Positions 1 to 12,761 of a stretch of 64,000 nucleotides of DNA are shown here, piece after piece. The position numbers were made by a program, and so were the translations under genes. The stretch is from Cokeromyces recurvatus (Eukaryota; Mucoromycota; Mucoromycetes; Mucorales; Mucoraceae). The notes beneath the pieces are model-generated. The model saw only the letters and a program-made list of their open reading frames with translations. It did no database searches and was not told the origin of the DNA. The stretch's first letter is position 1. Each line of letters begins with the position of its first letter. Where the stretch lies: the NCBI RefSeq assembly GCF_025118155.1, contig NW_026251421.1, positions 183,116 through 247,115 of the forward strand. Reading direction: 5' to 3'.

Positions 1-2708
1 CTAAGGTTTGAATATCTTCTTTACTGTATTTTGTAATATCTTTAGCCTTGATATCATTCAGAATTTTTTTATCAGCAAGTTGGCTATCGATATTAATATG
101 ACCAGCATCAATCACAAGGACAGAAGAATCCTGGCTTGTTAAACTTTCAGGGATAATAATAATAGGAGCATCCATATCAACATTAAGATCAAGTGTTTCA
201 TGTATCTCTAGCGCAAATTCTAAACCAGCACGAGTCTGAATCTTAAGTCCCTCAAAGGTATCTTCCGCGACGGCAATTAGAGCATTGACACTTTCCATCT
301 TGGAACTTGGTGGCTTTAGAAAATCTCTAACTCCAGCAATAACAATTGGACTATAAATAATTTCTAAATGTCTCATCTTGATTGAAATTGCATTGTCAGC
401 TTGCTGTGTTAACGGTTTTTTCTCAAATACAATTGAGAAGAAAGGATCATGATGGTGATCTATGAGAATAGAGTTTCGTCTTTGTTTCTCAGTCATATTG
501 TACTTTACATTTAATAAAGATGATGTTTCTCTATTAATTTTATTCTTGACACCAATCAACTGATGATAGATTGTATCTTTCGTAGCTCCATCAAACAATT
601 GTAAATCACCTAGAGTAGCAGCTATTTTCATAGATTCTACATATTGAGTTACATCAATACTAACTTCGTCAAACACGAGGGATAATAATTCGATTTCTGT
701 CGGTTTCCTAATATTCTGTTTCAATGTAAATGAACCACGGTTCAGATTTGTTTTTAATGAGAATTTGATAGACTACATAAAATGATATAAAAAAAAATAA
801 ATAAATCAGCTCTTGTATTTATATAGAAGTAGTAAATATGTATATATATTACATCTTTGGGTATATCAATAGCATTAATAATTGATGCTTTGTCTTCATC
901 GTATTCAATTGCATCATAGAGCTCCTTTTTTTGTTCTTCAGTCATATATATTGATTCTGTATCATCATCAGTAGCATTATTCGAATCATTTGTTGTAGCA
1001 CCTGTTAACCAACTCCACCACCCTGTTGTCTTATTTTCTGACTTTTTCTGGACAACTCTTTCGCGGCGTATTTTTGTTTTTGCAATACTTCGATAAAAGC
1101 GAATGTCCTCAAAAGACAATTCATATTCTAACTCCTTCAATCTTTCTTTCTGTTGAGGTGTAGCACTCCCTATTTTATCTGCTGTATAACATTCAATGTA
1201 CTGTAAACGTTGATCTCGACGGGTTCTAAAATGATCCCAACTCCATTTATAATTGCGTTCATGGATTTCAGATATAATAGCTTTAGCGGCAAATTGAAAA
1301 TATTCTCGAGGATGTGATCTAGGTGTTTTTTCTTTAGAGGGATGAAATTTAAGATATTTTTGCTTTTTGAGACTGGCATGAAGAAGGTCGATCATAAGAA
1401 TAGCATCTTGGTATTGTCGATCATCAAGTTCAAATGCAAACTGATCAAATAAGAGTGAAATATCGGTTTTTGGAACATCTCCTCCATATTTTTTATTTAT
1501 TTTAACCTTTTGTAAAGAATAATATTGAACAAGAGAAGATTTTAAAGAATATATAACATTATTTACCTTTCCCGTGCCTGATACTGGTTTTAAGATATAT
1601 TGGTGTTCTCCTGGTAAATTTGAAGAAATAGGAATCTATATGTGCATTTTGGTTAATAAAAGCAAACCCACCCCCTTGCAGTCGACAATTTTATGATTTA
1701 TCTTATTACCAAATTAGTAAATGCTTGCTTTGCTTTTTCAAGTTGCATGCCAGCCAATGATTGCGAATCAGTATTCCAATATACTGACAACGATTCAAGC
1801 ATTGCAAGCTATAAAAAAAAAGAAACAGAATAAGTTTCTTATATTGATAATAATCAAGTTTATAAATTTAAATGTACCTTATTAATTGTATTTGTAGGGT
1901 CACTAATAAATTTTGGGATCCAATTTTCGTCAGTAGATAAAGCACTCAATTCTTTAAGTGTAATACCAACTGCAAAAGGATGTCCTTGATCAGAAAGGGT
2001 ATCTTCATAGCGAATATGTATATTCTTCATTGTAAATTGAAGATTATCAATGATTTTTGTTGTGAGCTGACTTATAAAACCATCATTACCTTGTTGTTGA
2101 TGGTTTTGTTGAGGTTGCTGTTGTGCTGTTGATGCTTCAAGCATTTCAGCAGTGGATAAGCGTCGGTGCTTTAATTCTTGAATTCTTGCCTCTTCCTCTT
2201 CTACTGTCACCTATAGATAGTAGTTGAGTAAATTATCAATTACTTTTTCTTTAAATTAATTAATTGTTTTTTTTACAGTAGCTTCGTTTCTAGGCTCTAC
2301 TAATAAATAGACATGATCAATAATAACTTTAACTGGTTTACTTCTTAAATTAGACCACGGAATAATAAGTGTTAATTCACCCAAGCAGCCTGTTATTTTT
2401 ATTTTAAAAAAAAAATAAAAAAAAATAAGGATCCAACATTGAACACTGACGATTGCTTTGTACAATGATAACTTTACCTTCAGATACATTAATTGGAAGT
2501 TGCAGTTTGTCTAAAGCATCTTTTCTAAGTTTAAGATCACGAAGATTAACTTCACCTATTATAAAAATGAGATTTAGCTAGTGTGTATCTGCTATTCTCA
2601 AAGTAGGTTACCCTTCCACATTCCAATTTTTAATTGATCATAATTTAAATTAGAAACGTAATCCTTTAATACTCGATTTAAAATACTAGCTACTAGTGAT
2701 TCCAACAT
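1..2708 (-). CDS. VPS13: VPS13-family bridge-like lipid transfer protein, N-terminal part (runs off window)
   Basis: The start codon is at 2708-2706 and opens with MLESLVASILNRVLKDYVSN, the classic chorein-N start of VPS13. It is followed by a YDQLKIGMWKG segment and, two exons later, by a PWSNLRSKPVKVIIDHVYLL stretch, both diagnostic of the family. Coding sequence then continues leftwards through several short introns (for example about 775-852, 1630-1710, 1810-1875, 2210-2275, 2390-2475, 2556-2611) and leaves the window at base 1, so only the first ~700 of an expected >3000 residues are present. Visible in this part are a Gln-rich insert (about 2080-2130) and the NIHIRYED motif of the first repeating beta-groove units. 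Family knowledge: VPS13 forms a hydrophobic channel that moves glycerolipids between membranes at contact sites. Exact borders of some internal introns are uncertain; the identity is not. Confidence 0.9.
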
Positions 2709-4481
2709 ATTTTATTAAAAAAGAGAGAAAAAAAAGGACATAATTCAACATTGTTAAGCGGAGACGCTGCTTTTAAGCTTTTTTTTTATTTTTATTTTTT
2801 TTAATGCAAAAAAATGATAATAGGGTGTGTATATATGATAGAGCTAATAAATATACCAGTAAAATTTACTTATGAAGAGTTAAGTGTGTTTTTTACAATA
2901 ATATGAATAAGCATCTATATTTCCTCAAAGCATATAAGGTTAAGCTAAAAAATAAGCTACACGTGTATAAATTTAATATTTATAACGTAATTTACACTGA
3001 TAAATAAATATATACTTGCTTCAAACATAAATCAAAGCTATCAACTATATCAATAACGTCCTGTCGTATCTCTTTAATGAATAGGTTAAATTTTTATACT
3101 ATTCTATTTAAATAATACATGTTTGCTTAATTCAGATTTAAAGCTCTTTCATATCAACTTGATTATTCAAAATTATATAATATAGCGCTACTATTTGTAA
3201 ATAATTGAATAATCTGCTAAATCTACAAGAAGTATGAAAAAGACATCCTAACAGAGCTTTGTTAACAATAAATCATTAAACCCATTAGCTTGCTAGTTCG
3301 TAGATAATAGAAAAGTACTATTTAAACGATAAAATACAACAAGTACATTTGAATGATATATAGTTTTACTATCTATTATTACTCATTCATGATATAATAT
3401 AGACTACATGAAGAGTAAGCTCTATATGATTCAAATCAAACTTGTAATTATTTTTTTTTTCTTTTCCAATCATTCTCGTTGAAAATTATCCCTTTTGTCT
3501 TATGTTTAATATCATATTTGAATTGAGTATTAGCAGTAATAAATGTAGTAGAAAATCTATTTTTTTTTCCTTGAAGACTATATCATATTGATGTAGGATA
3601 TAACTAGGTCAAAAGGTAATTTTCCCTCAAAGACAATAAAATATACCTAAACTTGAATACAACATTCAAGTTCTGATGACATAAGCATTCTTGATTGTTT
3701 TTGTAGTCATTGAGCGTCATAGTCTTCAACTATTTGTGCTGGCATATGTGTACCTAATACAAACACTTTTTTATTATTATTATTAAATCCAAGCATAAAA
3801 CTACTCTTAAAATAAAATAGCATTTTGCTCTCAATATTGTTCTACTATGATATTTTCTGACTGTTAACATATATAAACTTCTCAAAAGGTAACATTAAAG
3901 GCACAAGCTTGAATATCTCGTAACTATCAAATAAGCAAAACTGCTTTTTTGAATTATTCAAATTACTCTTTTGTCTTTGATTGACTCATTAAACATTCTT
4001 TCCAGGATAAAGATAAAGTCTAGTTTTTTTTTTTTTTTTTGTTATTCTTCAACTTTTACTCAAATTAAAACCAAAGTATAATATTACTAAACTTGTTCAA
4101 TGTATTTTGACCTTTAACACGACAATTATTTCACATGTTTTAAAAAGAAGCTTAAAGGAACAACTCTTAATAAACAAAAAAAAAAAAAGAAGACATTGTA
4201 AAATGCTCTGTTATATAAAAGCAATACTTCTATAAAGTGATGATGAATATTTATAAGAAGCTACTACATTAGTTATTGCACGATATACTGTTATAAATGG
4301 AATAGTTCTATATTAAAAAAAAAAGCCTTACGCTTGACTACTATAAATGCATTAATAAGTTAAATAAAGGTTTAAAAACCTGTATCCAAATGCGGAATTG
4401 AAATTTGGAAAAAAAAAAGTCCCTGTGCAATCAAAATCATGTGTTGTATATATATTAGTTATTCGATAGAAGTTTTGCTCT
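2709..4481. other. AT-rich intergenic region
   Basis: This is the shared 5' flank of VPS13 (leftward) and the PKA gene (rightward). It contains long A and T runs (for example 4024-4041) and no reading frame or RNA gene I can support. Confidence 0.6.
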
Positions 4482-5154
4482 TTGTATGGTCCCCAACTCT
4501 TTTTTCCTTTTATTCATGAAATGCCTTTAAAATTTGTGTCTAATTTTGTATCGTCACTTGTATTTAGTCAGAAAAAAGAGAAACAATTAAAAGCTACAGA
4601 AAGCTTAACTATATTATCAAACAAGGAAATATTCACTTCGCAAAAATCATCTTCTTCGTTAGTTTCTTTTAGTCCAACAATTACTATTCAAAGCTTCTTA
4701 TGGACTAATAAAAAGGATGACCAAAAAAGTGACATTACAGCAACTTCTGTATCTTCAGAATGGACAGCACATCAAGAACAGCTTTCGTATTGGCAAAATC
4801 AGCCTTCATTATTTAATTCTTTACCAATAATGTGTATTAAAGACTTCGAATTAATAGAAACACTAGGTTTGTTACATAAACAAAAAAAAAAAAAAAGAAA
4901 AGAATCTTATTTTTTTTAACTCATTCTATTTTATTTAAAGGTACAGGGACCTTTGGTAGAGTCTGGTTAACAAAACAAAAAAATACAAATAAATACTATG
5001 CTGTCAAAGTTTTAAAAAAAATAGACATTGTAAAATTAAAACAGGTTGAACATATCAATTCAGAAAGACAGATATTATCAGAACTCAATTTCCCCTTTAT
5101 AGTTCAATTGTAAGTTCTCAAATCATATTCTTACTACTTTCCTTATTCATATAA

Positions 5155-5194
<40 letters not shown>

Positions 5195-5993
5195 GTCTAT
5201 ATGTGTATATGTATATGTATATGCATATGTATATGTATATGTGTATGTGTATATATGTATTTATTGATTGACATATGAAACTCAAGTTTGTAAATAGATA
5301 CTGCACATTTCAGGATAATCGATCTATTTATATGCTTCAAGAATATGTGATTGGTGGAGAATTATTTCGTCATCTTCGAAAAGCAGGTCGATTCCCGAAC
5401 GATACAGCTCGCTTCTATGCTGCACAAATCATTCTCGCTCTCGAATACCTTCATCATAAAAATATCATTTACCGAGACCTTAAACCCGAAAATATTCTGA
5501 TAGATCATAGAGGTTATATCAAATTAACTGATTTTGGTTTTGCTAAACAAGTTCTTGATCGAACATGGACTCTATGTGGTACTCCCGAATATTTAGCACC
5601 CGAAATTATACAAAGTAAAGGACATAATAAATCAGTGGATTGGTGGTCTCTTGGGATTCTCATATTTGAAATGATGGCAGGTTATCCACCATTTTACGAT
5701 GATAATCACTTTGGTATTTATGAAAGAATTTTGGGAGGTAAAATACATTATCCTGCTTATTTTGAGAGTTCAGCAAAGGATTTGTTAAAGAAGTTACTAG
5801 TCATTGATCGAACAAGAAGATTAGGTAATTTAAAAGGGGGTGCAGAAGATGTTAAAAGACACAAGTGGTTTCGTAATTCGGCAGATTGGTATGGATTATT
5901 AAATAAGACAATACGGGTAAATATATGTATATATATGGATAATGTATTATTATTATTATTATTTATTTCTTCTCAATACTTACATTTATATAC

Positions 5994-6025
<32 letters not shown>

Positions 6026-6160
6026 GTTTTAAAGGCACCAATAATACCTGCTTATTCAAATGAATACGATACAAGTAATTTTGAAAAGTATCCAGATGAG
6101 ATAACATCACGAGAGGAGCCTAATGATGATCCTTTTCACGAACTATTTATTAATTTCTAA
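4482..6160 (+). CDS. cAMP-dependent protein kinase catalytic subunit (AGC kinase)
   Basis: Four exons join in frame: 4482-4866, 4941-5109, 5298-5916 and 6035-6160, giving 432 residues. An N-terminal extension of about 120 residues precedes the kinase domain, as in fungal PKA catalytic subunits. The first splice sits inside the glycine loop (GTGTFGRV). Further landmarks are the lysine in [16 protein letters not shown] in the catalytic loop, TDFGFAK, the activation loop [14 protein letters not shown] with the PKA phospho-threonine, and a C-terminus ending in FINF. That ending matches the truncated FxxF hydrophobic motif that separates PKA from other AGC kinases. It should phosphorylate Arg-rich Ser/Thr sites when released by a regulatory subunit. 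Introns 2 and 3 contain long AT dinucleotide runs. The start could lie at the in-frame Met at 4521, since the first residues are poorly conserved. No regulatory subunit gene is in the window. Confidence 0.92.
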
Positions 6161-6457
6161 TATGTATAATAGATATTCTTCACATGTATCATGTTTACGC
6201 ATACATCTTTAATAATTTCGACATTCTAAGCATATATATTTTACAACTATACTACCACTACTACTACTACTATGTATTATTATTTTCGTTTCTGCATGAC
6301 AACCAACTTGATGATCGTATACTAAATAAAACTTTATTTATTACTAAATATGGATAACAATGACGACTATGATACTATGCTAAACTAACTCCGCGTGATT
6401 TTAGTTAATAGTCAGTCGTGCATTAAAAAAAAAAGGTGCCTAATAAATACTCCTTTT

Positions 6458-6489
<32 letters not shown>

Positions 6490-6510
6490 CTTAAAAAAAA
6501 TAAAACTAAA
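6161..6510. other. Intergenic region between PKA and glutamine-synthetase-like gene
   Basis: Tandem same-strand spacer of about 350 bp. It ends in a T tract of about 30 bases (6460-6489) immediately before the next start codon, a pyrimidine-rich leader. Nothing else is visible. Confidence 0.5.
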
Positions 6511-8178
6511 ATGACACATACATCTTTAACACTAAATAATCTTGAAGAGAATTTGATTCATGATACAAAAATTAAAGTTGCTGCAGTTGATATTGATGGA
6601 ATTCTAAGAGGAAAAATTATTCATAAAGATAAATTCTTGCAAGTAGCTAAGACTGGTTTTGGTACAAAGATTTATTTATTTATTTTATTAAAAACAAAAT
6701 AAATTTATGTAACTTGTAATTTTGAATAGGCTTTTGTTCAGTTATATTTGGTTGGGATATTCAAGATATTAATTATACTACAACTTCTATTGAATTTGCT
6801 GGAAAGGATGCTCAATACTTTGACTTGATAGCCAAGATAGACTTAAGCTCTTATAGACGTATTCCTTGGGAAAATAATATACCCTTCTTTTTAGTTTCTC
6901 TTTATCATCCAGTTACCAATAAACCTCTTTATTGTTGTCCAAGAAACTTATTAAAAAGTGCTGTACAGGATTTTGAAGAATTAGGCCTTACACCTTATTG
7001 TGGGGTTGAATTTGAATTCTTTTGTTTCAAAGGTTTGGATACATGACCTAATTAAAACTATATTATTACTTGTTCATTTATTATTTTTTATTATTATTAT
7101 TATTTAGAAACAACTGAAAGTCTAGCGAAAAAGGAGTTTAGTCCATTAACACCTCTTACCTTAGGTATGTGCGGTTATTCTCTATTAAGACCAAGTCAAA
7201 ATCAAGACTTTTATTTGAATGCATTTGATTGGCTTCAACAGTTTAACATTGATATTGAAAGTTGGCATACAGAAACAGGACCTGGTGTCTTTGAGGCTGC
7301 CATTTTTTATAATGAAGCTAAAGAAGCTGGTGATCGTGCAACGCTCTTCAAGACAGCCATGAAACAGATTGGTTTGAAACACCATGTTATGCCATCCTTT
7401 ATGGCTAAACCTTATACAGATCAACCCGGATGCTCAGGTCATATGCATTTTAGTTTGAAAGATAGGAGTGGGGATAATGTTTTTGCAGTAGGAGAGCCAT
7501 CAGATTATGACGGTCTGACTCAAGCAGCTGTTTGGTTTTTAGCAGGTGTATTAAGAGGATTGCCGAGTATTTTAGCTATACTGGCACCTACAGTGAATAG
7601 GTAAATAGAGAGTATTCAACAATATATATATATATATATAAGGAAGAGGATTGTTAATATAGATATTTGTAAAAGCTATAAAAGATTGGTTGAAAATTAT
7701 TGGGCACCTGTAAGTGTTTCTTGGGGTATAGACTCTCGACATACAGCAGTTCGTGTTATTGCTCCACCATCTGCTTCTGCAAATGCAACGCGTATGGAAA
7801 TGGTATGTATATATTATATATATATATATATATTATAAGTATAAATCTATTATTTATGTATAGAGAGTTTCAGGAGCAGACATAAATCCTCATTTAGCTT
7901 TGGCAGCAGTATTAAAATGTGGATATTGGGGTATTAAAACGAAACAAGAATTACCAGTTGGACCTAGTCATACTCCAGATGAGGTGAAGCAGAATAAGAA
8001 ATTAGCACGTACATTACAGGAGGCTATACAGGAGATGGAAAAGGAGGACTCAGTAGCACGGAAAGTATTGGGAAATGAGTTTATTAATCATTATGTGGGT
8101 ACAAGAAAGCATGAATGGAATTTATGGCAAAATACTGTTACGGACTATGAGTTGAAACGTTATATGGAACTGATTTAG
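6511..8178 (+). CDS. Glutamine synthetase-like ligase, GSI/FluG type
   Basis: Five exons join in frame: 6511-6661, 6730-7032, 7108-7600, 7676-7802 and 7864-8178 (462 residues). Motifs in order are VDIDGILRGK (beta-grasp start), GVEFEFF (metal/glutamate-binding glutamates), TETGPGVFEA, then KPYTDQPGCSGHMHFSL with the H-x-H ATP/metal motif, APTVNSYKRL, WGIDSRHTAVRV and GADINPHLALAA. These match the bacterial GSI-like catalytic fold as found in the C-terminal half of fungal FluG and in gamma-glutamylpolyamine synthetases, not the ordinary eukaryotic GSII. There is no N-terminal amidohydrolase domain, so this is a stand-alone ligase rather than full FluG. Family knowledge gives ATP-dependent gamma-glutamylation of an amine; the amine here (ammonia, polyamine or other) cannot be read from sequence. 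The Met at 6511 was chosen because upstream in-frame residues are a poly-Phe artefact of the T tract. Confidence 0.85.
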
Positions 8179-8782
8179 AGTATAGTAATATATATAAATA
8201 TGTATATATTTATATGTACATACATGTTTATTAATTGTACACATTTATTTTTAATATGAAAGTCATTTATGCATGCATGCATGTATCTATTCACATATAT
8301 ATCTATATATGATATATTGCTTATTTTGATTTTAAAAGACTACATGTTTTCTTACTATGGCCATACTATATATAAAAGATAAAACTTTAATATACGCTTG
8401 TACTTTGTATTTTATTATTTTGTTTACTTGTCCGCAATGATCACTATTATAAAATGACAATATATACATGTTTTAAATAAAAAAAAAAAAAAGAAAAAGA
8501 AATGATTACATATGTGTACACACAATATTCTGTATAATTATGCTATCATTATATACCATTGTCCGCCAGATAAATCGACTGGCTTGATAGAATTAACAGG
8601 CATCGTTTAATAATATGGTTGAATAATAATAATAGTAATAAAATGAAGGTAATAATAAATTTGCATACTTCTTTTATATACACAGCAATCGCTGCTTTTG
8701 TTTTTTGTTTTTTTTTTTATGTTTCAAATGTATTTTTTGAAAATGGATAAACATGAAAGCTTATTTATAAAATCTTTCAAAA
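8179..8782. other. Convergent 3' flank
   Basis: Terminal untranslated DNA shared by the GS-like gene (+) and the sulfurtransferase gene (-). AT-rich with A and T runs; no further coding potential seen. Confidence 0.5.
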
Positions 8783-10066
8783 TTAATCCTTAATAATGAT
8801 TGCATCTTCCTTTGACGCATATTCAGTCCAACTACCATCGTAAACAGCTAAATGTTTAGCACCAATTCTTTCCAACGCTAAATAAAGAATAGAAGCAGTA
8901 ATGCCACTTCCTATATCATCTATATTAGAGGTATGAAAGAATATAAATTGATATTATAAATTTTACCACAGCTTGTTATAATTTCCTTTGAAAGATCAAC
9001 TCCTTTTCCTTCAAATGCTTGAAGTAATTGATCATTATCTAACATTTCGCCTGTTGCTGTATTTATAACTTCGTTAAATGGGATGCTAATAGAGCCCGGC
9101 ATATGTCCAGAGCTCAAACCTTCGCGTGGCTCAGGTGCTTCACCTGTAAAACGAGGATAGGGACGTGCGTCTAGAATCTGTGCTCTCATTCCGTCCTTAT
9201 AATTCATTGTTGTTGTCAATTCTTCTTGTAATACTGCACGTCCAGTGGCTAATACAGTTTGATAATCGCGTACAAGATTCTTGTTGATCTTTGGTACTAA
9301 ATAGTGTTTAGGTTCAACAGCTGAAGGTTTGCCTCTTTCGATTGAGCCACCTATTTTTTCCCATAGAGGCAATCCGCCGTTCAAGACAGAAACTGTATCA
9401 TGTCCAAAAGCCTTTTATTTTTTAAAAATAGAATGTAAAATTTACATCTTTTTTTTTTATTTTATTTTTTTTTTTATTTTTATTTTTTTTTCTTGTACCT
9501 TAAATGTCCAATAGACTCTACAAGCAGAAAATACTCCAGCTGTATCATACACAACAACATGATCATCCTGACTAATACCCATATTACCTGAACATATATA
9601 TAAAAATATTCATATACTTAAAGTAATTTCACATACACACACACACTCTCTCTCTCTCTTTCTCTTTCCTTTTTTTTTCTTTTTTATTATTGTTTGCATA
9701 TTTTACCAATAGCTTCAGCAAAGACCGCAGGAGGAGGGAGCATATGAGGAAGATCAACTGAGGTATCCTTAATTGTATCAATACCAAAGAATTGACTGCC
9801 TGGAATTCTTTTTTCCAAATATTCTTTATAGGGATCTCGATGTGCATTTGGCATGTGCCATGAACCATCTAATATTTTGACGGTGCCCATTGCTGATTTC
9901 AACTCATTAGGCGTCATTAAACTTCCGTACATGCGTTTCTGTGGTGTCATTCCTATACATACATACATACATATATATATATATATAAGATACACAAAAA
10001 GGATTATTTAAAATAAACTATGTTTATACCTTTTTTAAAAATAGTTGTTGGTAGCTGCTTAAACAT
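8783..10066 (-). CDS. Thiosulfate / 3-mercaptopyruvate sulfurtransferase (tandem rhodanese)
   Basis: Five exons on the reverse strand join in frame: 10066-10030, 9952-9707, 9587-9499, 9411-8967 and 8910-8783 (314 residues). The N-terminal rhodanese domain (LDGSWHMPNAHRDPYKEY..) has no active cysteine. The C-terminal domain carries the catalytic loop CGSGITA, preceded by SLSKEIITS and QILDARPYPRF, followed by WTEYASKED. The CGSGxTA loop is typical of 3-mercaptopyruvate sulfurtransferases rather than thiosulfate-preferring rhodaneses (CRKGVTA). The last intron splits this loop between its first Gly bases. The start MFKQLPTTIFKK is basic and amphipathic, so mitochondrial import is possible. The role is sulfur transfer from mercaptopyruvate or thiosulfate to a thiol acceptor in cysteine catabolism or tRNA thiolation. 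Substrate preference is inferred from the loop only. Confidence 0.9.
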
Positions 10067-12043
10067 TTTTTTTCTTTTTCTTTTTTTTTTTTAAAAAAAA
10101 AAAATCAAAAAAGAAAGATAGGATAGCTTTTAAGGTTAAGCTTTTTATATATAATTGTTAATTGTTGTTCCTCGCTTGATGACGTTACATAAAATTATAT
10201 TCACTCGATATTAGACAGTAATAAAATGCCTTCCAGTACTGATTAAGCCAAAAAGGCCAAACATAAAATGTAGGATTCTATAGTCTAGTATGAACCATAT
10301 TTCCATCCTTTTTTTTTTAAAAAAAAAAACCCCTCATTTATTATACTGCTTTCAGAGGGAGACGGCTCTATTAAGGAAGTATCACCACTTCATATTCAGT
10401 ATGAAAGTAATGAGACAACAATAATTAACGCTACCTCTTTTGAAGACACATATTCGGCATCTAATAATGTCGAATCTATTCTAACATAATATTACTTATA
10501 TCCTGATCCTGTTAAGCTTAGTTGATAGATATTCATATTTATATACTTCACCAAATATATATATAACTAGAAGCAGAACCAGTAATTTTAAACTGGCTTC
10601 CTACTATAAAAAGAGATCAAAAAATTGAACAAAAATTCTATATGACACCTATAACCACTTAATCAATAGATGAAAAGGCAATAATCTAATATCCCATTAG
10701 CACCACCAACATTACAATAACAACAGACAAACAAACAAACGATAAAAAAAAAGGTTTATATTTTCTTCCACATTTTATAATCTGTATTAAGGAAACTGAA
10801 TCCTAAAAATCACTCGCAATTATTTGTGGATCACCTAATAATTGATATCCTTTTTCAAGTCTCACTTGCTATGACGATTTCAGCATTGTTTGTATCTATA
10901 TCTTCATTATTAGAATTTGTTCCGAATGCATACTAGATAGGTGTCTTTGTTGTAGCTGTCTTGAATTCTACCATATGTGTCCATACATAGCCAGTTGGCT
11001 AGTTCTCATGATCCCCAAGCACACCTTAATACCTCATAATAGCTGGGATTGGAGAGCTATCAAATTGCTATGTCTATGTATGTTTTCACATATCTTTTAC
11101 CTAGCAAAATTGGAAGATAATGCCCGATATGTCAAATACTGCAACTAGTGTAAAGTTATATAAGATATGCTCAGATATTTTGTGGTCATCATTTTATTTC
11201 ATTTTACCTATTACTAGGACTTACTTTGCAACTACAACATTTTTTATAAGCTGATCATCTAGTCTTGATAGAAGCAGATGGTATTTATGCAGCAGTATTA
11301 CTTTTTGGTATCTTCTTGACTATGTAAGTCACTAAATAATTCTTTATATTGATATCATATTGAATTTGCATCTAAATTGCGTAGAATGGTGTCTTTATTC
11401 ATATTTTCTTTGAAAGTAAGTGCTATAATTCGAGAAAATCTTGGCGAAGCATTTGAAGAAGTAGCTGAATTCTCTCTCTCTCTATATATATATATGTGTG
11501 TGTGTGAATATACATATACATATTGATATGCCTCTATTGAAAGCAAATAGTCTATGTGTTGATCTAGTTTTGACACTTTTATCAATAACTACCTTTTTTT
11601 TTTATTCTTATAATTCAAATAAAAAATTTATAATAATATCTCTCCTATGAAATATTCAATTAAAGAAAAAACTTCCAATGCACTCAATAGTGATGTTTTC
11701 TTTTATTTACTATTGAGTAAAAATGCTTTGATTGTAATTAAAGAAATTTAAAGATTATACTCCAGGGCTTAGTGAATAAAGAATCCTTAAAATAATTATA
11801 CATATTTACCAGTCAGCATAAAATTTTTGCACGCATCTTGCTTAATTCTATTTAACAAAGGATACTTTATATGTAGTTCTATTATCATTAAAGCTTATAC
11901 ATGTTTTGGCAAATATTCCTAACAGTTTATATAAAAATTAAACGCTTTAAATATACGTACAAGATTTTTTTTCACCTCTTCTTATTCTTCAAAGGTATAT
12001 GAAGTAAGCATTACTTTCTTTTTTTTTTCGGTTATTACAATCA
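10067..12043. other. Intergenic region holding an eroded gene relic
   Basis: Between the sulfurtransferase start and the left end of the Fanzor element. It contains the relic described at 10350-11580; the remainder is AT-rich with no supported gene. Confidence 0.5.
10350..11580 (+). pseudogene. Eroded multi-pass membrane protein gene, possibly DHHC palmitoyltransferase
   Basis: Coherent coding-like stretches occur in shifting frames with stops between them. About 10354-10489 reads as 45 open codons (EGDGSIKEVSPLHIQ...). About 10860-10930 and 10980-11110 read as hydrophobic segments. Then DNARYVKYCN-stop-CKV follows near 11115-11155, a hydrophobic EADGIYAAVLLFGIF near 11270-11315, and KVSAIIRENLGEAFEE near 11413-11460. 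The RYxKxCNxCK pattern followed by a GIYAA membrane segment resembles the start of a DHHC cysteine-rich domain and the later transmembrane helices of those enzymes. No DHHC tetrad is preserved, so the family assignment is tentative. That this is decayed coding DNA is more secure than what it encoded. Confidence 0.25.
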
Positions 12044-12178
12044 AAGAAACTAGGTTGGGTCAATGAGAAAAAATTTGATCGTTTCAAAGTTGGATTGGGA
12101 CACCAATATGAAAGTGGGACACTGATACAAAAGTGGGATATATTGAGACACGCTTAGTTTTTGGGCGAATGTATAAAC
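12044..12178 (+). repeat. Left terminal inverted repeat of the Fanzor element
   Basis: Matches the reverse complement of 14213-14346 with mostly transition differences. The outer ~50 bp are best conserved. The inner part contains GGGACA/GATAC/AAAGT-type units repeated about every 19-20 bp, ending in TTTTTGGGCGAATG. Confidence 0.85.
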
Positions 12179-12761
12179 AAGAAGCTATAATCTTGTTCCA
12201 TTTAACAAGAAAGGTCACTAATAGACTATCAGACTACTATGATGATCATCCAGATTAGGATATGATTCACCTAACTTGAATGATCCCGGAACGAACAATC
12301 CTCATGGAGAATATCCCAGATTCGAATTACTTAGGACAATAAGGAGCATTTCTGTGAGTTTGATGGAGTGAGTGAACTATCGTTTTTGAAATAATAAAGC
12401 CAAGTAAAGTAATTCGGATACGTAGAATATAGGGTTTTTATTATTCGTAAGAAAGAAAGACCTAGAGCCACCAGGTCTTGGTTAAAATCGTTATTTATAC
12501 TCTGTAATATTGGGCTCCGTATGTAGTCCAGGTACCAATGTTATGATAATAGTGGATCAGAAAACCGACAATTTCATATGATTATATTCATACAAGTAAC
12601 AAATAGCGACAGATGTATATAAAGAAGATCATCTTGGATCAATAAAGTCCTTCAGTTAGTTTACATTGAATAAACACTCACACAAGCATCTAGATTAACC
12701 CACTGCTTTTGTTTTTTCTTATATCTTTTTTATCTACCGATTCTACAGAATGAAAACTTAA

